Assembly (NCBI GenBank): GCA_014529385.2
Contig: CM043956.1
Span: 61,145,120-61,209,119 of the forward strand
Length of the DNA: 64,000 bases
Direction of reading: 5' to 3'
Source: Adiantum capillus-veneris
Lineage: Eukaryota > Streptophyta > Polypodiopsida > Polypodiales > Pteridaceae
Within the stretch, counting starts at the first letter, position 1. The number at the start of each line of letters is the position of its first letter. Positions 1 to 10,370 of the stretch are shown piece after piece. Below the pieces are notes generated by a model that saw only the letters and a program-made list of their open reading frames with translations, had not been told where the DNA came from and made no database searches. Position numbers and translations under genes: made by a program.

Positions 1-740
1 CAACTTCTTGATAATTCCAAGAAAAAGAAATTAGATAAGTGCTGAAAATCTAACCCAACTATGGTAAGAGGAGTAATCCTAGCCCTCAAAATTGCTATAA
101 AAGGAGGGTGTAGCTAGCACAAAAGGGGGAGCCATAAGCAAGATCACTATGCTATAGCTTGAGAAGCCAAGCTCAACCTCTCTAGAAGGAGCTCTTGAGT
201 GGAAGCTCATTGTCTTATGCATATGCATGTGTTGTATTAGGGGTGATTAGCAAGGGAACTCTATGCCATTCTAAGAGAGAGTGATAATTCAATTGAGAGT
301 AGGAAATCTATCATTTCTCCTACTAGTGTAAGCCCAACATTTGTTGAATCAAGGAGGGTGGATTTGGACTAAGCTTGGATACTTTGTCTCTCTTCCAACG
401 TGAAGTAATGGACAACAATGATGTGTAAGTGTCTTGGTGTTTTTTTAAGTTCTTGATAGCTTGTCTCTGGGTGTTGTCATCAATTCATCCATAAATTCCA
501 CATACTGTAAGAGGGCAACAGGGTGGAAAGGACTCCCCTGGCCTTAAGACAGTGATTGGGGTGGCTTTTCTTGTGATGTGTTGTGGTGTAATTTACTCAA
601 GCTATGTTGAACAAATACTAATCTCACTTTGATTGGTCGTGATAGATTTGCAAGAAGGTGTTAATGCAACAAGCATCCCCTCCCCTTTCTCTCTCTTTCT
701 TACATATATAATTGTGTTTGCTTGATCACGACCGATACAT
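1..740. other. No gene seen
   Basis: I see no supported coding region, RNA gene or repeat boundary here. The text is moderately AT-rich with short degenerate AGCTC/CTCTAG words of the kind found in decayed LTRs, but no terminal TG/CA pair or primer site can be assigned. Confidence 0.5.
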
Positions 741-741
741 T

Positions 742-756
742 TCAAAGTAGCCCGAG

Positions 757-830
<74 letters not shown>

Positions 831-1212
831 CGCATCCAAAACTAGGTGGTGCCCCAAATTTGTGTAGGGTTAGGTTGCGGGTTTGTGTGTGTGTTTGTTG
901 TTTTTTCCCACCCCAACCCAATTGAGCAGCACGGGAGCCTAAAAGAGTGCTTAGAGGCCACTCTTCTTGTTGCCCGCCCCGGAACGCCTCACCATCTAAA
1001 ACCAAATACTTGCCTTCAACTACCTCTTCAAACTCTTTGAATTCTTCTGACAAAAAGTCTTTCAAATTGTCTAACAAAACTGCAAGATCAAACAAAGGGT
1101 TGAATATTTCATATGCTTTGGTGTACACTTCCATGTCACCACCATCCATTACAGCAACCAATAGCTTCTCACTTGGACTCTCCTCCAAAATCTCCTCCCG
1201 ACCTTCGTTCAT
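742..1212 (-). CDS. Hypothetical acidic protein fragment
   Basis: A minus-strand open frame of 156 codons. Only its first ~85 codons, before it enters the CT microsatellite at 759-827, look like real protein: acidic and helical, with stretches such as AYEIFNPLFDLAVLLDNL and LSEEFKEFEEVVEGKYLVLD. The rest is simple-sequence translation. I do not recognise the family with confidence. The spacing of the A-x(6)-PLF motif is faintly like the start of the ACD11/GLTP lipid-transfer fold, but that is weak. No splice sites or neighbouring exons could be assigned, so this may be one exon or a chance frame. Confidence 0.25.
759..827. repeat. (CT)n microsatellite, about 34 units
   Basis: An uninterrupted CT dinucleotide run of 69 bases. 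It reads as Ser-Leu or Arg-Glu repeats in both strands' open frames, so any ORF crossing it is unreliable at this point. Similar pure CT/GA runs recur at 42.6, 44.4, 50.2 and 62.9 kb. Confidence 0.97.
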
Positions 1213-1620
1213 GGTAGAGAAAAAATCAAACCGGTGAAGCTACCTAGGTCGACAAGTATGCGCCAACGTGATATATAGAGCGATAAGGGGGGAGGGTTAC
1301 ACGATGAGCAAAGCGCTCCGGGCACAGGGTGAAGGTGTCTAAGATCCTCATTAGCACGCCCAAACGAAGCGATAGGGGAGGGTTCCAAGATGTGCAACCT
1401 GCTTCGGTCGCGTCGTGCGGGAGCTGCCTAGTGGATCTACGTAGAAGCCCGAACCACGCGATAGAGGCCCCACTCAGGGTTTGCAAACAGGTACCGTCGC
1501 GTCCTGTGAGACGAAGGGACCAAAGCAACGCGTAGCACTAGTGGAGGGAAGTAAAATAAAGGCAATTTCTCGCATCGTGCTGGACAAGTAAAAGTATAAC
1601 ACCAATTAAAATCGAGATCA
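1213..1620. other. Non-coding, CGTCGTGC-rich stretch
   Basis: No gene seen. The text carries several scattered copies of CGTCGTGC/GCATCGTG-type words (for example around 1411 and 1575) that foreshadow the tandem array at 1941-2365. Confidence 0.4.
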
Positions 1621-1623
1621 AGC

Positions 1624-1744
1624 TTTATATAAGGTGCAAAAAATTACCGTTATGGACACGTGTCAGCCATGCAGACGTGCCACATGGCATGCTTCCAACG
1701 GTCATCGTACGGACGGTCTGCTGTATATAAAGCTCTCTCACGTG
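1624..1744 (+). promoter_or_regulatory. Candidate promoter with TATA boxes and CACGTG motifs
   Basis: TATA-like TATATAA lies at 1724-1730 and another TTTATATAAGG at about 1624-1634. Palindromic CACGTG (G-box core) occurs at 1657-1662 and again at 1739-1744. The cluster points towards the H3-Ulp1 locus, whose ATG is 650 bp downstream, with the 99-bp tandem array lying in what would be the 5' leader. I see no plant histone octamer element (CGCGGATC), so this would not be a canonical replication-dependent histone promoter. Motif evidence only. Confidence 0.4.
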
Positions 1745-1940
1745 CTCATTTTTTACCTTCTCCCAAACCACACATTCGCATCGTGTTGTACCTCCTAAAC
1801 GACCCGCACATCCCCTTTGTGCAAGTCTTATCTCTTTCTTCCATCGACCCGCGCTACCCATCCTCGCCCAATTCTTTGCACTTCCGGATTGTTTCTTATT
1901 CATATCCCGTACGATGCGATACGAACAAGTGCTAGACAAT

Positions 1941-2365
1941 GGGTGGCCAAGCTATCCCGTCGTGCGGTTGTCCTTCCCGATTCATTGCCAAGATCAACAG
2001 CTTCACATACGACACGACTCAGACATGTTCTAGCATGTGGGTGACCCGACTATCGCGTCGTGCAGGTGTCCTTCATTGATTCATTGCCAAGGCTTAACAT
2101 CTTCACATACGACACGATCCGGACCTGTTCTAGGATGTGGGTGACCCGGCTATCGCGTCGTGCAGGTGTCCTTCCTTGATTCATTGCAAAGGTCAAATGC
2201 TTCACATACGACGCGATACAGACATGTTCTAGAGTGTGGGTGACCCGGCTATCGCGTCGTGCAGGTGCCCTCCATGATTCTTAGCCAAAATCATTAGCTT
2301 CACATACAACGTGATACAGACAGCTTGTAGATTGTGGGTGACCCAGCTACTACGTCGTGCGGTGT
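1941..2365. repeat. 99-bp tandem repeat, about 4.3 copies
   Basis: Units start at 1941, 2039, 2139, 2238 and 2336 (last partial), 98-100 bp each, beginning GGGTGACCCGGCTATCGCG. Each unit also contains an internal inverted pair, TATCGCGTCGT near the start and ACGACGCGATA (or variants) about 45 bases later, so every unit can fold into a stem-loop. The array stops 12 bases before the ATG of the H3-like reading frame at 2378. Copies differ by about 10%, so the array is not very recent. Confidence 0.9.
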
Positions 2366-2377
2366 TTTGTGACCCAG

Positions 2378-2810
2378 ATGGCAAGGACGAAGCAGACTGC
2401 AAGAAAAGTCTACCAAGCCCCAAATGATCCAGAAAAAGATGATTTAGAGAAAGATCCAGAGAAACCACACCTCCACAACCTCGTCAGAGGCCCACTGCTA
2501 GAAAAAGGTTGAATTATCAAGTCAAATCTTTAAGAGATATAAGAAAAACACAAAAGTCTACTTGTCTCTACTGATTCCAAGGCTACCTTTCATGAGAGTT
2601 GTCAAAGAGATATCATATAGACTTGTGAGCATGATGCATATCAAAACTTTTGTCTCAGTAAGGTGGCAATATCAAGATTTGATGTGCCTCAGGAAGCTGC
2701 TGAGGATTTTCTCATAGACTTTATGAATGATAGCTACATTGCAGCTGCATTTGCTCATAGGGTCACACTTATGAGCAAAGATTTTGTGCTTGTGTCAAGA
2801 CTGAGGTACA
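2378..2810 (+). other. Histone H3-like domain (N-tail and histone fold)
   Basis: The frame at 2378 opens with MARTKQTARK, identical to residues 1-10 including the initiator Met of canonical H3, so K4 and K9 (mature numbering) are kept, but it is followed by VYQ instead of STGG. In other frames follow SLRDIRKTQKST (H3 alphaN: ALREIRKYQKST), LLIPRLPFMRVVKEI (H3: LLIRKLPFQRLVREI), then from 2663 PQEAAEDFLIDFMND (H3: LQEAAEAYLVGLFED) and AHRVTLMSKDFVLVSRLR (H3: AKRVTIMPKDIQLARRIR). Order and spacing match the whole H3 fold. Divergence is far beyond that of normal plant H3, so this is a variant, not a stray H3 gene. Confidence 0.85.
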
Positions 2811-3019
2811 ATTTTGATAAGGCTCTTGAGCTTATTCCTAGTGAGGATCTTAGAGCCTTCCAAATTTTAAATATCCCTCCTTCCAGGCACCAGAAAGATT
2901 CAGGGGTTGTCATTGAGGATGTTACACATGAGTATGAGACAAGAAAGGCCGAGGATATCAAAGCAGGAAAGGAGGTTGAGAGGGAGCAAGACATGATATC
3001 AGAGGACTTAAAGAGCAAG

Positions 3020-3860
3020 CAGAAATTTTAAGAGCATCCAACTCTCTTCTTTATGAAAAAGTTACAGGCCAAATGGTGGTGGATGTCTCCTTGTTTGGAG
3101 ATAATGAGGTGTACTTGGACATATTCCCTCAAGACACAAGTATGCTTGTAAACCCCAACATTGAGCTTGGTGAAACTATGCTCTTTATCTATCTCAGGTA
3201 TGTGTTGCTCCTTTGCTAATTATTAGTGCATGTGCAAGGCAGGCACAAGGGCCTCATTGGGGGGTGTGTTTTCTTTTTCAGGTGTCTTATGAGGGATCTT
3301 CCAGAGGCTCTAGCTATGCAAATTTCCATACTTGACCCTCTAGTGACCGAGTCCCTTTTTAACAAGCAAGGAAGCCTTTCAAGTTTTTTAAAAGATTTTA
3401 ACATGCTGACCTACAATTACATAATATACCCCTATGTTGAAGGGTAAATCTTAACTCCGTACATGTTATTTTTAACATTTTGTGGTATTCCTAGCTAATT
3501 GTTATTTTTTGTAGAGGACATTGGAGTCTTATTATCTTCAATCTTTTGGAGAAAGATATTATATTTATGAATTCATTGTCAAGTATCCATGGGAGAAGTA
3601 AACTGTAAGTATGAAGTATGATCTATGCTTGATGGCCCATTGTTTTCTATTAGTAGCTTTTTGATTCAATGTCTTCTTGTAGTGCTGCCAAACTTATTGT
3701 TGGTCACCTGAGTACCACAAATAAGGATTACAATATAGAAGGTTTCAAGTACTACAATCAAAAAGTGCCTTTACAAACAGACTCAGCGTCTTGTGGATGG
3801 AGGGTGCTTGCCAATGCATGGAGATATCTTGAGTCAAGGTGCCGGATGACTACACTCACT
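3020..3860 (+). other. Ulp1/C48 cysteine protease domain (exons)
   Basis: Exons 3282-3443, 3515-3604 and 3683-3860 read continuously through splicing. They contain IIYPYVEGGHWSLIIF (catalytic His in GHW), then IIFMNSL where Ulp1/SENP enzymes have a catalytic Asp (DSL), and VPLQTDSASCGW with the oxyanion Gln and nucleophile Cys. His, Gln and Cys are present; the Asp is Asn, which should weaken or change activity. Ulp1 family members remove SUMO or related modifiers from lysines, or act on transposon-encoded substrates. The preceding exon (to 3197) links directly to the H3 fold through an acidic helical linker. Confidence 0.85.
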
Positions 3861-3967
3861 GTAAGTGTGTGGCTCATGTATTTATTTTGATGTCTTAACT
3901 ATGTATGTATGTACTCATGTCCTTTAATTCCTTTTTCTATTTGTTTCTGTTGCATGACTATCCAGAG

Positions 3968-4508
3968 TCTTGGGTCACGTGGGTGAGAGAGAAGGCCGTT
4001 TCTATGGTTTTGGAAAGATCAATAAATCTAAATGATCCAGAATCTCTTTTGCCACCAAAGAAAGATAGAGCCACCAAGGGTTTGGATGCAAAGAAAATGG
4101 ATCAGAAGAAGAAAAGTCGTGCAAAGAAGATCCATACAAGAGAAAAAGGATCACAAGAAGAAGAGTCCTACGAAGAAGAGCCATGCCAAGAAGAGTCCTG
4201 CCAAGGGGAAGAGACCCACCAAGAATAAGATCCCTGCCAAGGGGAAGAGTCCCACCAAGAAGACTGCCAAGGGGAAGAGTCCCACCAAGAAGAAGATCCC
4301 TGCAAAAAAAAGAGCAGATACAAAGGGCCATCCATTCCACTCACCATTGAAATTCAAGGTTCAAAAGCATCGTACAGTTAAGAACAGTAAGGGGGAGGCA
4401 CCTAGCTCACCTTTCAAGCTACCATTCATGTTGCCAAAGAAGGTTGCCAAGTCACCCAAGCCAGGCACAGGATGGATTTCAAGCGGCTTCTACAACTCAG
4501 AAAGATAG
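3968..4508 (+). other. Lys-rich H1-like tail with short repeats
   Basis: After the Cys box the exon from 3968 begins SWVTWVREKAVSMVLERS, then becomes basic. A one-base shift near 4140 moves the lysine-rich text into the next frame, where repeats of the type AKGKSPTKK and KKSPTKK run to about 4310 and the frame stays open to 4508. SPTKK-type motifs are typical of linker histone H1 tails and bind AT-rich DNA. The repeat arises from tandem copies of a ~21-24 base unit. The alternative frame to 4228 is acidic and probably an artefact of the shift. Confidence 0.6.
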
Positions 4509-4511
4509 TGC

Positions 4512-5240
4512 CGTTGTAGAGATCATCATCTTGAATGGCGGAAAAAGATCTATTCTTGGATCTATTCCAGTACTATTCTTACCTTTGTCACATAAAGATT
4601 TGCAGAAGCAATATAGTGATGTACTGTCTTTGTTTCTTCATCCCTTGATAAGTGAGCTTTAAAGATCTTTCTTTAGTGTATTTGAGGTCAATTATGCCAT
4701 TGGCAATGATACTATTTGTGAGAATCTTCAAAGAGAATCAACAAGGATAAGGTGCTTACTTATGGCTTGCAGAGGAGACCATCGAACCCAGTGAAATCTA
4801 GGACAAGTCAAGGATGGAGGCATGTCATTTTGCAGAAGAGACAGGGCAAAGGCAGAGTTGGTACATGACACCAATGGTTTTCAACGGTATGTCTACAACG
4901 ATAATGGGTTACAAGGCAGATATCCGCCTTTGAAAAGAGATGTAGATGATATGTGGGAAGCTGTCAGGATGGCCAAAATATGTCCAACCAAAGATAAGAC
5001 TGAAAGACACTTAGAGATGGAGGTTTGACAGGTGAATCTATACTTTAGAGGCTCTATCATCTGTATGCATTTGATATATCCAAAGGCCTTGTATATGATG
5101 TAATGCATAAACTATCACTCAACCTGTTTCAGAAGTATATCAAGCAATTAATGTCATTAGCATCAACACAAGTGAAGCGACGTACAGACATTGCAATCAA
5201 TGAAGTGGCTAGGACAATTCCAAAGTATTGAAAGCGAGAT
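4512..5240 (+). pseudogene. Downstream coding relic of the H3-Ulp1 locus
   Basis: Protein-like text continues in pieces: a 70-codon run ending at 4662, a short SNPVKSRTSQGWRHVILQ piece near 4785-4850, then HDTNGFQRYVYNDNGLQGRY and a charged segment to 5028. A possible intron follows (donor ACAG/GTGAAT near 5031, acceptor TGTTTCAG near 5131) before KYIKQLMSLASTQVKRRTDI. The GW...R-basic...Y pattern loosely resembles a methyl-CpG-binding (TAM) domain, but I would not assign it. It may be further exons of the same gene or a neighbour. Confidence 0.35.
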
Positions 5241-5309
5241 TCAATAGTTTAGAAGTCTTGTTGTGTCGAAGGGTTTTTTGAACACTTGGGTGGGTAAGGT
5301 ATTTGTAAC

Positions 5310-7678
5310 TAGTTTGAAATATTCTTGTTTGTTAAATTTAAGGCTAGTTTGCATAACTTTGTTTGCTGCATATGTGCATCAATTTTAAGGGATCATTTTC
5401 TCTGGTTTCTTTGATGTTTTGTAATAAGTTTGGTTACCATCTTTTTTTGAAGAATTAGAGAAAATTTGCATGAGGTGTAAAGTGGCTTGCTTTCTTACAA
5501 GGACAATCTTTAATGATATGCAACTTTGTTTTTGTATTCCCATTAACACTACAAGGATATGTACTACTAGTTGCAATTATCATTTCCTATGTAAGGTAAC
5601 GGTTTTTGTTTTAGCAAGAGTTGGAGGTGTTGAAAGTTGAATCAATGGTGCAAGTGGCATTGGGACCTTCGAATTGATAGTTAGGATCGACTAATGAATT
5701 ATCGCCTCTATGTAGAGAGTGTTAATGGAATTGCTCTTTGTTGACATATGTCTCTTTGGGCTATGTACGGATGTTTTTTGATTGATGATGGCTTCAATGT
5801 TATCATGATATGAGCTTGTGTGTTTGAAAATTATCATTTTATTCAAACCAATCAAATCTTTTATGTCTAATGCTTCTGTTTCTTTAAACATTGAGAGTAC
5901 TATAGGCCAAGAATGCTCCTTTATGTTATCGTAAGTTCAAGTTTTTGAGTTTGTGAAGCTTGGTCTAGAATACTCATGTTCTACGAATAATGTGCTTATT
6001 TTGGGTTGCCATGATTTATTGCCTTCATAAGTCAAAGTTGTGAAGGTGTGTTTACTCTTAGAGTTGGGTGCAAGAAGTGGTTTACCCATATGAGGCGCGT
6101 AAATCATGCTAAGACTTGAATTTGGAAGTTAGTGGTTTTGTAAATGTGAATGTAGCTGAATATGGGTTGACTACGGTACGGGTATGTTTATCTAAGAAGT
6201 GAAAGATCCAAATTTGGGCATGAATGTAGATGTTGTTGTGAACGTAGTTTTGGCCACATGTATGTTTTGTGAGCATGCTTGAGAGTTAAATTTCCAATAT
6301 TGCAAGCACTATTTGATTTATGGGATGCTAGCTTGAAAACTATAATGAAACCAGAATTTATTTTGTACAAGAGAACTATTGCGTTCATGGGAAGCAAGGT
6401 AGGGAATCTATTTTATTAATGTGGCTTTTTGAGCTCTCTAATATGTATCTCATCACCTCAAATATGAGTAGATTAAGCTAATGATAAATCAAGATGTAAG
6501 TAGCGCAATTCAGTGCACTTTCCCCTTATGTCTTGAGTGTGATCACCATTTCCCTTCCCACTACAACTGTTGGTAATCTTTGGTGCGACCTAACTCTTAA
6601 GCAATATATTAATGAGAAAAGTCTCACATGTAAAAATTTTCCCACATTGAAAAAATTCATGTGAGTTTTCTCATGTTGGAGTCTGGTGTAGTTGTCAATC
6701 CAAATGTGAGAAAAATTCATGTGTGGATGACTACGTGAGAAAATCTTTCTCATATGAGCTTTGTTTTTCCAAGGAAAATTCTCATCACTTTTCTCATAAA
6801 GGATACTTTCTCTCATGTGTGAAAAAAACTTGGATAAAAGTCTAAGCTAGGATTTTCAACTAAGAAAGTTGCTAAAACTCCTTGTGGCACTGCCTCCTTT
6901 TCTTGCCGACGGTGACCCACGTGCATGACATTCCCCTGTAGAGCTTGTATACATTTATTTTTAAAAAAAACTACTCCTTAAATAAAGCCAGTAAAGGGCG
7001 GCACCGGCCTTTTGATGCCATCTTGAAACACCTCTTTGATATAGTAAGGTCACCCGTCGCGGTCCGCTACCAGCTTAAATCCGCAAGGTCAGTCAATCAA
7101 GGCAAGTGCAGAATGGCCCTCATGCCTCTTTAGTGAGAATTCTACTATGTTTAATAGTCTATTCAAAAATTCTCTTGCTTGGCGGATCACCATCCCTGGT
7201 AATTAATTGGCCTCCTCCTGCCACTTGCAGCCCCTTATCCCTTCTTGCAAGTCGGTCCCTCTCTTACTTCTCTGCAAGAAGGACAGACATATACAATAGA
7301 CAAGTATCTTGACATCGATGCTCCCCATTGAGGGCTTTCATAAGAAATCAATCATCCTACTGAGCCGTGCATATTCCAAGGCACTGACTGCATAAATAAG
7401 ACAATGAACCCACCCGACACGATGCCCTCTCTAAGACTGGTGGAAGATTGCCCTCGAATGTGCTTTACCACATGTGTGGGCACTAACAAAAATGACCAAT
7501 TATTGGATTGACCAGTTCTTCGATGCGCTGACGGAGGAAAATCTGGAATCCATCAACGTGCGTTCGCGGGGTATTTAAGAAGCCCCTCTTTTAACATGTT
7601 TGAATGAATAAAATGCCCCTTATTTTAGGAATTTTTTCCAAAAACGAATATAAAAACCCCTTATTTTAATGTATATCT
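5310..7678. other. No gene seen; AT-rich
   Basis: No coding region supported on either strand. From 6600 to 6830 the text is unusually rich in CTCATG/CATGTGAG words in both orientations, giving several overlapping weak hairpins, but no clear terminal repeats or target duplication. Confidence 0.5.
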
Positions 7679-8221
7679 GTTAAATTGCCTACATTTTTTG
7701 CATTTTAAAACCCCTTCTTTCGAACTCACGTTATACATTAACATGATTACATAGTGCACCCCCCGAGATCCTACCTTGGTTCACTCTCACCAACTCACAC
7801 ACGCCTTGTTTCATCAACTTCAGAATGCATTTTGTGTGTAGAAGAGGCCTACTTTTATAGGCCAAAAGGGTTGCCTTCTCTCATGAGAGACAACTAGTGT
7901 AGCCACCCTTGTGTAGAAAAGTCCAAGTTGGACTCTCTAATTCACCCATTGGACGGCCATCCGCCATTGACTTTTAACCGTCGGTCACCGACCATTGACT
8001 ACTCGCAACCAGACAACCGATCAGCCGTTTTCCAACCAATCATTTTTGGTTGCCGTCCTACCATAATACTCCGACCAAAAGGGATATTTCGGAACGGTGT
8101 GTATTTTGGATTTTTCAAGGAGTGATTTTATCTCGATGGATTCTCCTCATAATAGGGGCCTTACAAATATGCATTTTTTGGACTAAAAGTTACAAGGGGT
8201 AATTAAGCTCCATATTTAACA
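7679..8221 (-). repeat. Probable LTR of a minus-strand copia element
   Basis: Read on the minus strand, the segment starts TGTTAAATATGG directly after a purine tract (CCAAGTGGGAAA). It carries a TATAAAAG box at about 7852-7860 and may end at 7679, where the plus strand again reads TGTTAAAT. Size (~540 bp), promoter and position after the RNase H frame at 8589-9089 fit a 3' LTR. The far boundary is uncertain because no second copy is present to align. Confidence 0.5.
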
Positions 8222-8514
8222 ATTTCCCACTTGGAGATTGATCTCCACACCAAAACTATGACTGCTTTCTCATAATAGGGGCCTTACAAATATGCATTTT
8301 TTGGACTAAAAGTTACAAGGGGTAATTAAGCTCCATATTTAACAATTTCCCACTTGGAGATTGATCTCCACACCAAAACTATGACTGCTTTCTCATAATA
8401 GGGGCCTTACAAATATGCATTTTTTGGACTAAAAGTTACAAGGGGTAATTAAGCTCCATATTTAACAATTTCCCACTTGGAGATTGATCTCCACACCAAA
8501 ACTATGACTGCTTT
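8146..8514. repeat. 123-bp tandem triplication of a PPT-LTR junction
   Basis: Three copies in register (8146-8268, 8269-8391, 8392-8514) that look identical by eye. On the minus strand each unit holds the copia polypurine tract CCAAGTGGGAAA and the first bases of the LTR (TGTTAAATATGG), so LTR start signals exist at 8221, 8344 and 8467. Identity implies recent expansion. Confidence 0.95.
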
Positions 8515-8588
8515 CCATATTGGCTTCTTATCCTTGATTGTCAATTGAAGATGAGCAAAAGCTCAACTTCTCCTTTTTGAGTACCTTT

Positions 8589-9089
8589 CTAAACATGTTC
8601 ATAGGTCCTAGGATTCTCACTTGTGTACACCTTTCCTAGCTTTAGCTGTCCTTCTTCCAAAAGAGTATGCATGAAGTGGTATCTCACCTCAATATGCTTT
8701 GTCCTTGACTGAAAGGCTAAATTATTTGCAAGATGAATGGCACTTTGTTGACTGTTACTATACAAGACACAATTGTCTTGTTTGTATCCCAGCTCCTCCA
8801 AGAATCTATGAAGCCATAGAATTTCTTTGCTTGCCTCTGTCATTGCTACATATTTTGCTTCTGTGGTAGAAAGTGAGACCACTTTTAGCAGCTTTGAAGC
8901 GTAACTTACTGTTGTGCCTCCAACCATTAAGACATAGCTAGTAGCATTGTTGTCCTTCAAACAATAAACTCGAATCCGTGGGTTGTCAATAGGTATGCAC
9001 TTTAGAGGTTTGGTATCTATCAAGTCGTATCCTTCTAACTCTAACACAACGATCCCTCGTTTACAGCATGTTTGGAATCGGAGTATCAA
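8589..9089 (-). pseudogene. Ty1/copia RNase H fragment
   Basis: A minus-strand frame with clear copia RNase H signatures: GGTTVSYASKLLKVVSLSTT, TEAKYVAMTEASKEILWLHR, YSNSQQSAIHLA and RTKHIEVRYHFM. The usual DSDWAG start of the domain is degenerate and the C-terminal TSENPADMFTK box has drifted to TSENPRTYEH by a frameshift. Gag, protease, integrase and RT are absent upstream on this strand, so it is a 5'-truncated copy. It belongs with the LTR at 7679-8221. Confidence 0.85.
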
Positions 9090-9333
9090 CCTCCAACCCC
9101 CATTGATCTACAATGTTCGGATTTTTTATTTTGAGGTATTGCACTTTGTTTTGGTCCATGTAGAATGTTTCTTGCTTGTTGGCCCTAACCTCCAAACCAT
9201 ATGATCACCTCGTTAGGATCCAAATAAAATTCGATTCACGTGCTTGTTAGTCCTATAGAAGCTCAAAATGTGCTTGAACGTGAGAGAGGTTCCAATCTCT
9301 TAAAACAGTAATTCATCTCAAAACTTGAGTCGG

Positions 9334-9562
9334 AGTTACCATATACATGTGGTAGTGATGTTTGTGAACACACTTAGGACCATTGGGGAATTTTTTCCCT
9401 CATTAGGAGGTTTTCCCCCTTGTACATTGTAGAAGCCCATCACTCTAGGACTAACTTATTCCTCCATTGCACACAAAGTAATACTACTCTTTGTTGTGTG
9501 CCTTGATCTTCCTTCATTTTCCCCAAGCTTATGTGCATTTCCCTAAAACCCTATTTCCAACA
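9334..9562 (+). repeat. 5' LTR of gutted copia element
   Basis: Aligns end to end with the LTRs at 13423 and 18374 (CCATATACATGTGGTAGTGA near the start, CCAACA at the end), but is visibly more diverged. The first base is changed (AGTTACC instead of TGTTACC). It is followed by ATTGGTATCAGAG, the tRNA-iMet primer site. Confidence 0.9.
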
Positions 9563-10370
9563 ATTGGTATCAGAGAAGGTTTCATCCTCTCGGGCTTAGT
9601 TGCTAGTATTCCCACACACACCTACTCACTTTCTTCAATTTTAGTAAGCTTTTGTGAGCATACGCTTTTCAAGCTCATTTTGGCATGTGTTTCTACTTCA
9701 AGTAGTACTACACAAATAATTTTGTCCTTTTGTACAAAATTTCCATCAGTGCCATATTTTGCATAATTGGTCCCTTATTGTCTTCTTCCGAGTGTTTTAT
9801 AGAACAAACATTAGTCCCACTCCATTTCTCCTCTTTTCGAGAATTTTTCATATCAAATGCAAGTATTTTCCATGACTGACAACAACATAAATGTATTCAA
9901 GATATTTGCTTACTGAGGATAAATTGGATGGGGACAATTTCCCAATGTGGGCATACCACACTTGTCGATGCACTTTATGTACCAAGGATAAAAAAGAACC
10001 TTTTGTGGATGAAAAATGTACAGTTCATGATCTTAGTTTTGGTGATGAAATTGTTACATTTGGAATTTTATGCCATGGGTTGTATAAGCTCACTTTGTAT
10101 GACAATGTGGGTAGAATTTTGCAAATGTAGTTGTGGATTCAAAGGCTATTTCAGATGAAAAACTTTGGCATGCACATTTTGGCATCTCAATTTTGCTAGT
10201 TTACTGCATTTGTAGAAATCTCATATGGTTTCTTCTTTGCCTCTTCTCCTATGAAGCATGTTTGTGAAGGCTGTATTTTGTGTAAGATGCAACATTCAAA
10301 GTTTCCAAAGCATAGTTCAGCTAGGGCTACATGCAAGTTGCAGCTTATACATAGTGATGTATGTGGGCTC

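Larger units (their letters stand above)
2378..4508 (+). pseudogene. Histone H3-Ulp1 (C48) protease fusion gene, frameshifted
   Basis: A multi-exon locus that joins a histone H3 module to a SUMO-protease-like cysteine peptidase and a basic tail. The H3 part (2378-2810) is read in shifting frames; the protease part uses clean GT-AG introns at 3198-3281, 3444-3514, 3605-3682 and 3861-3967, all phase-compatible. Frames change at about 2470, 2560, 2655, 3010 and 4140, each by one or two bases, so this copy cannot make the protein unless the assembly carries indel errors. The strong splice sites and conserved residues suggest a gene that was functional until recently. Neither half looks like a retrotransposon protein. 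A captured pair of host genes in a DNA transposon (Ulp1 domains occur in some Mutator-like elements) is the main alternative. Confidence 0.7.

Noticed and set aside
722-925. Plus-strand Ser/Leu-repeat ORF
   Set aside because: Product of the CT microsatellite.
4002-4357. Minus-strand Leu/Gly-rich ORFs
   Set aside because: Antisense shadow of the Lys-rich repeat tail.
8146-8514. Possible CRISPR-like array
   Set aside because: Units are contiguous without unique spacers, in plant retrotransposon DNA.
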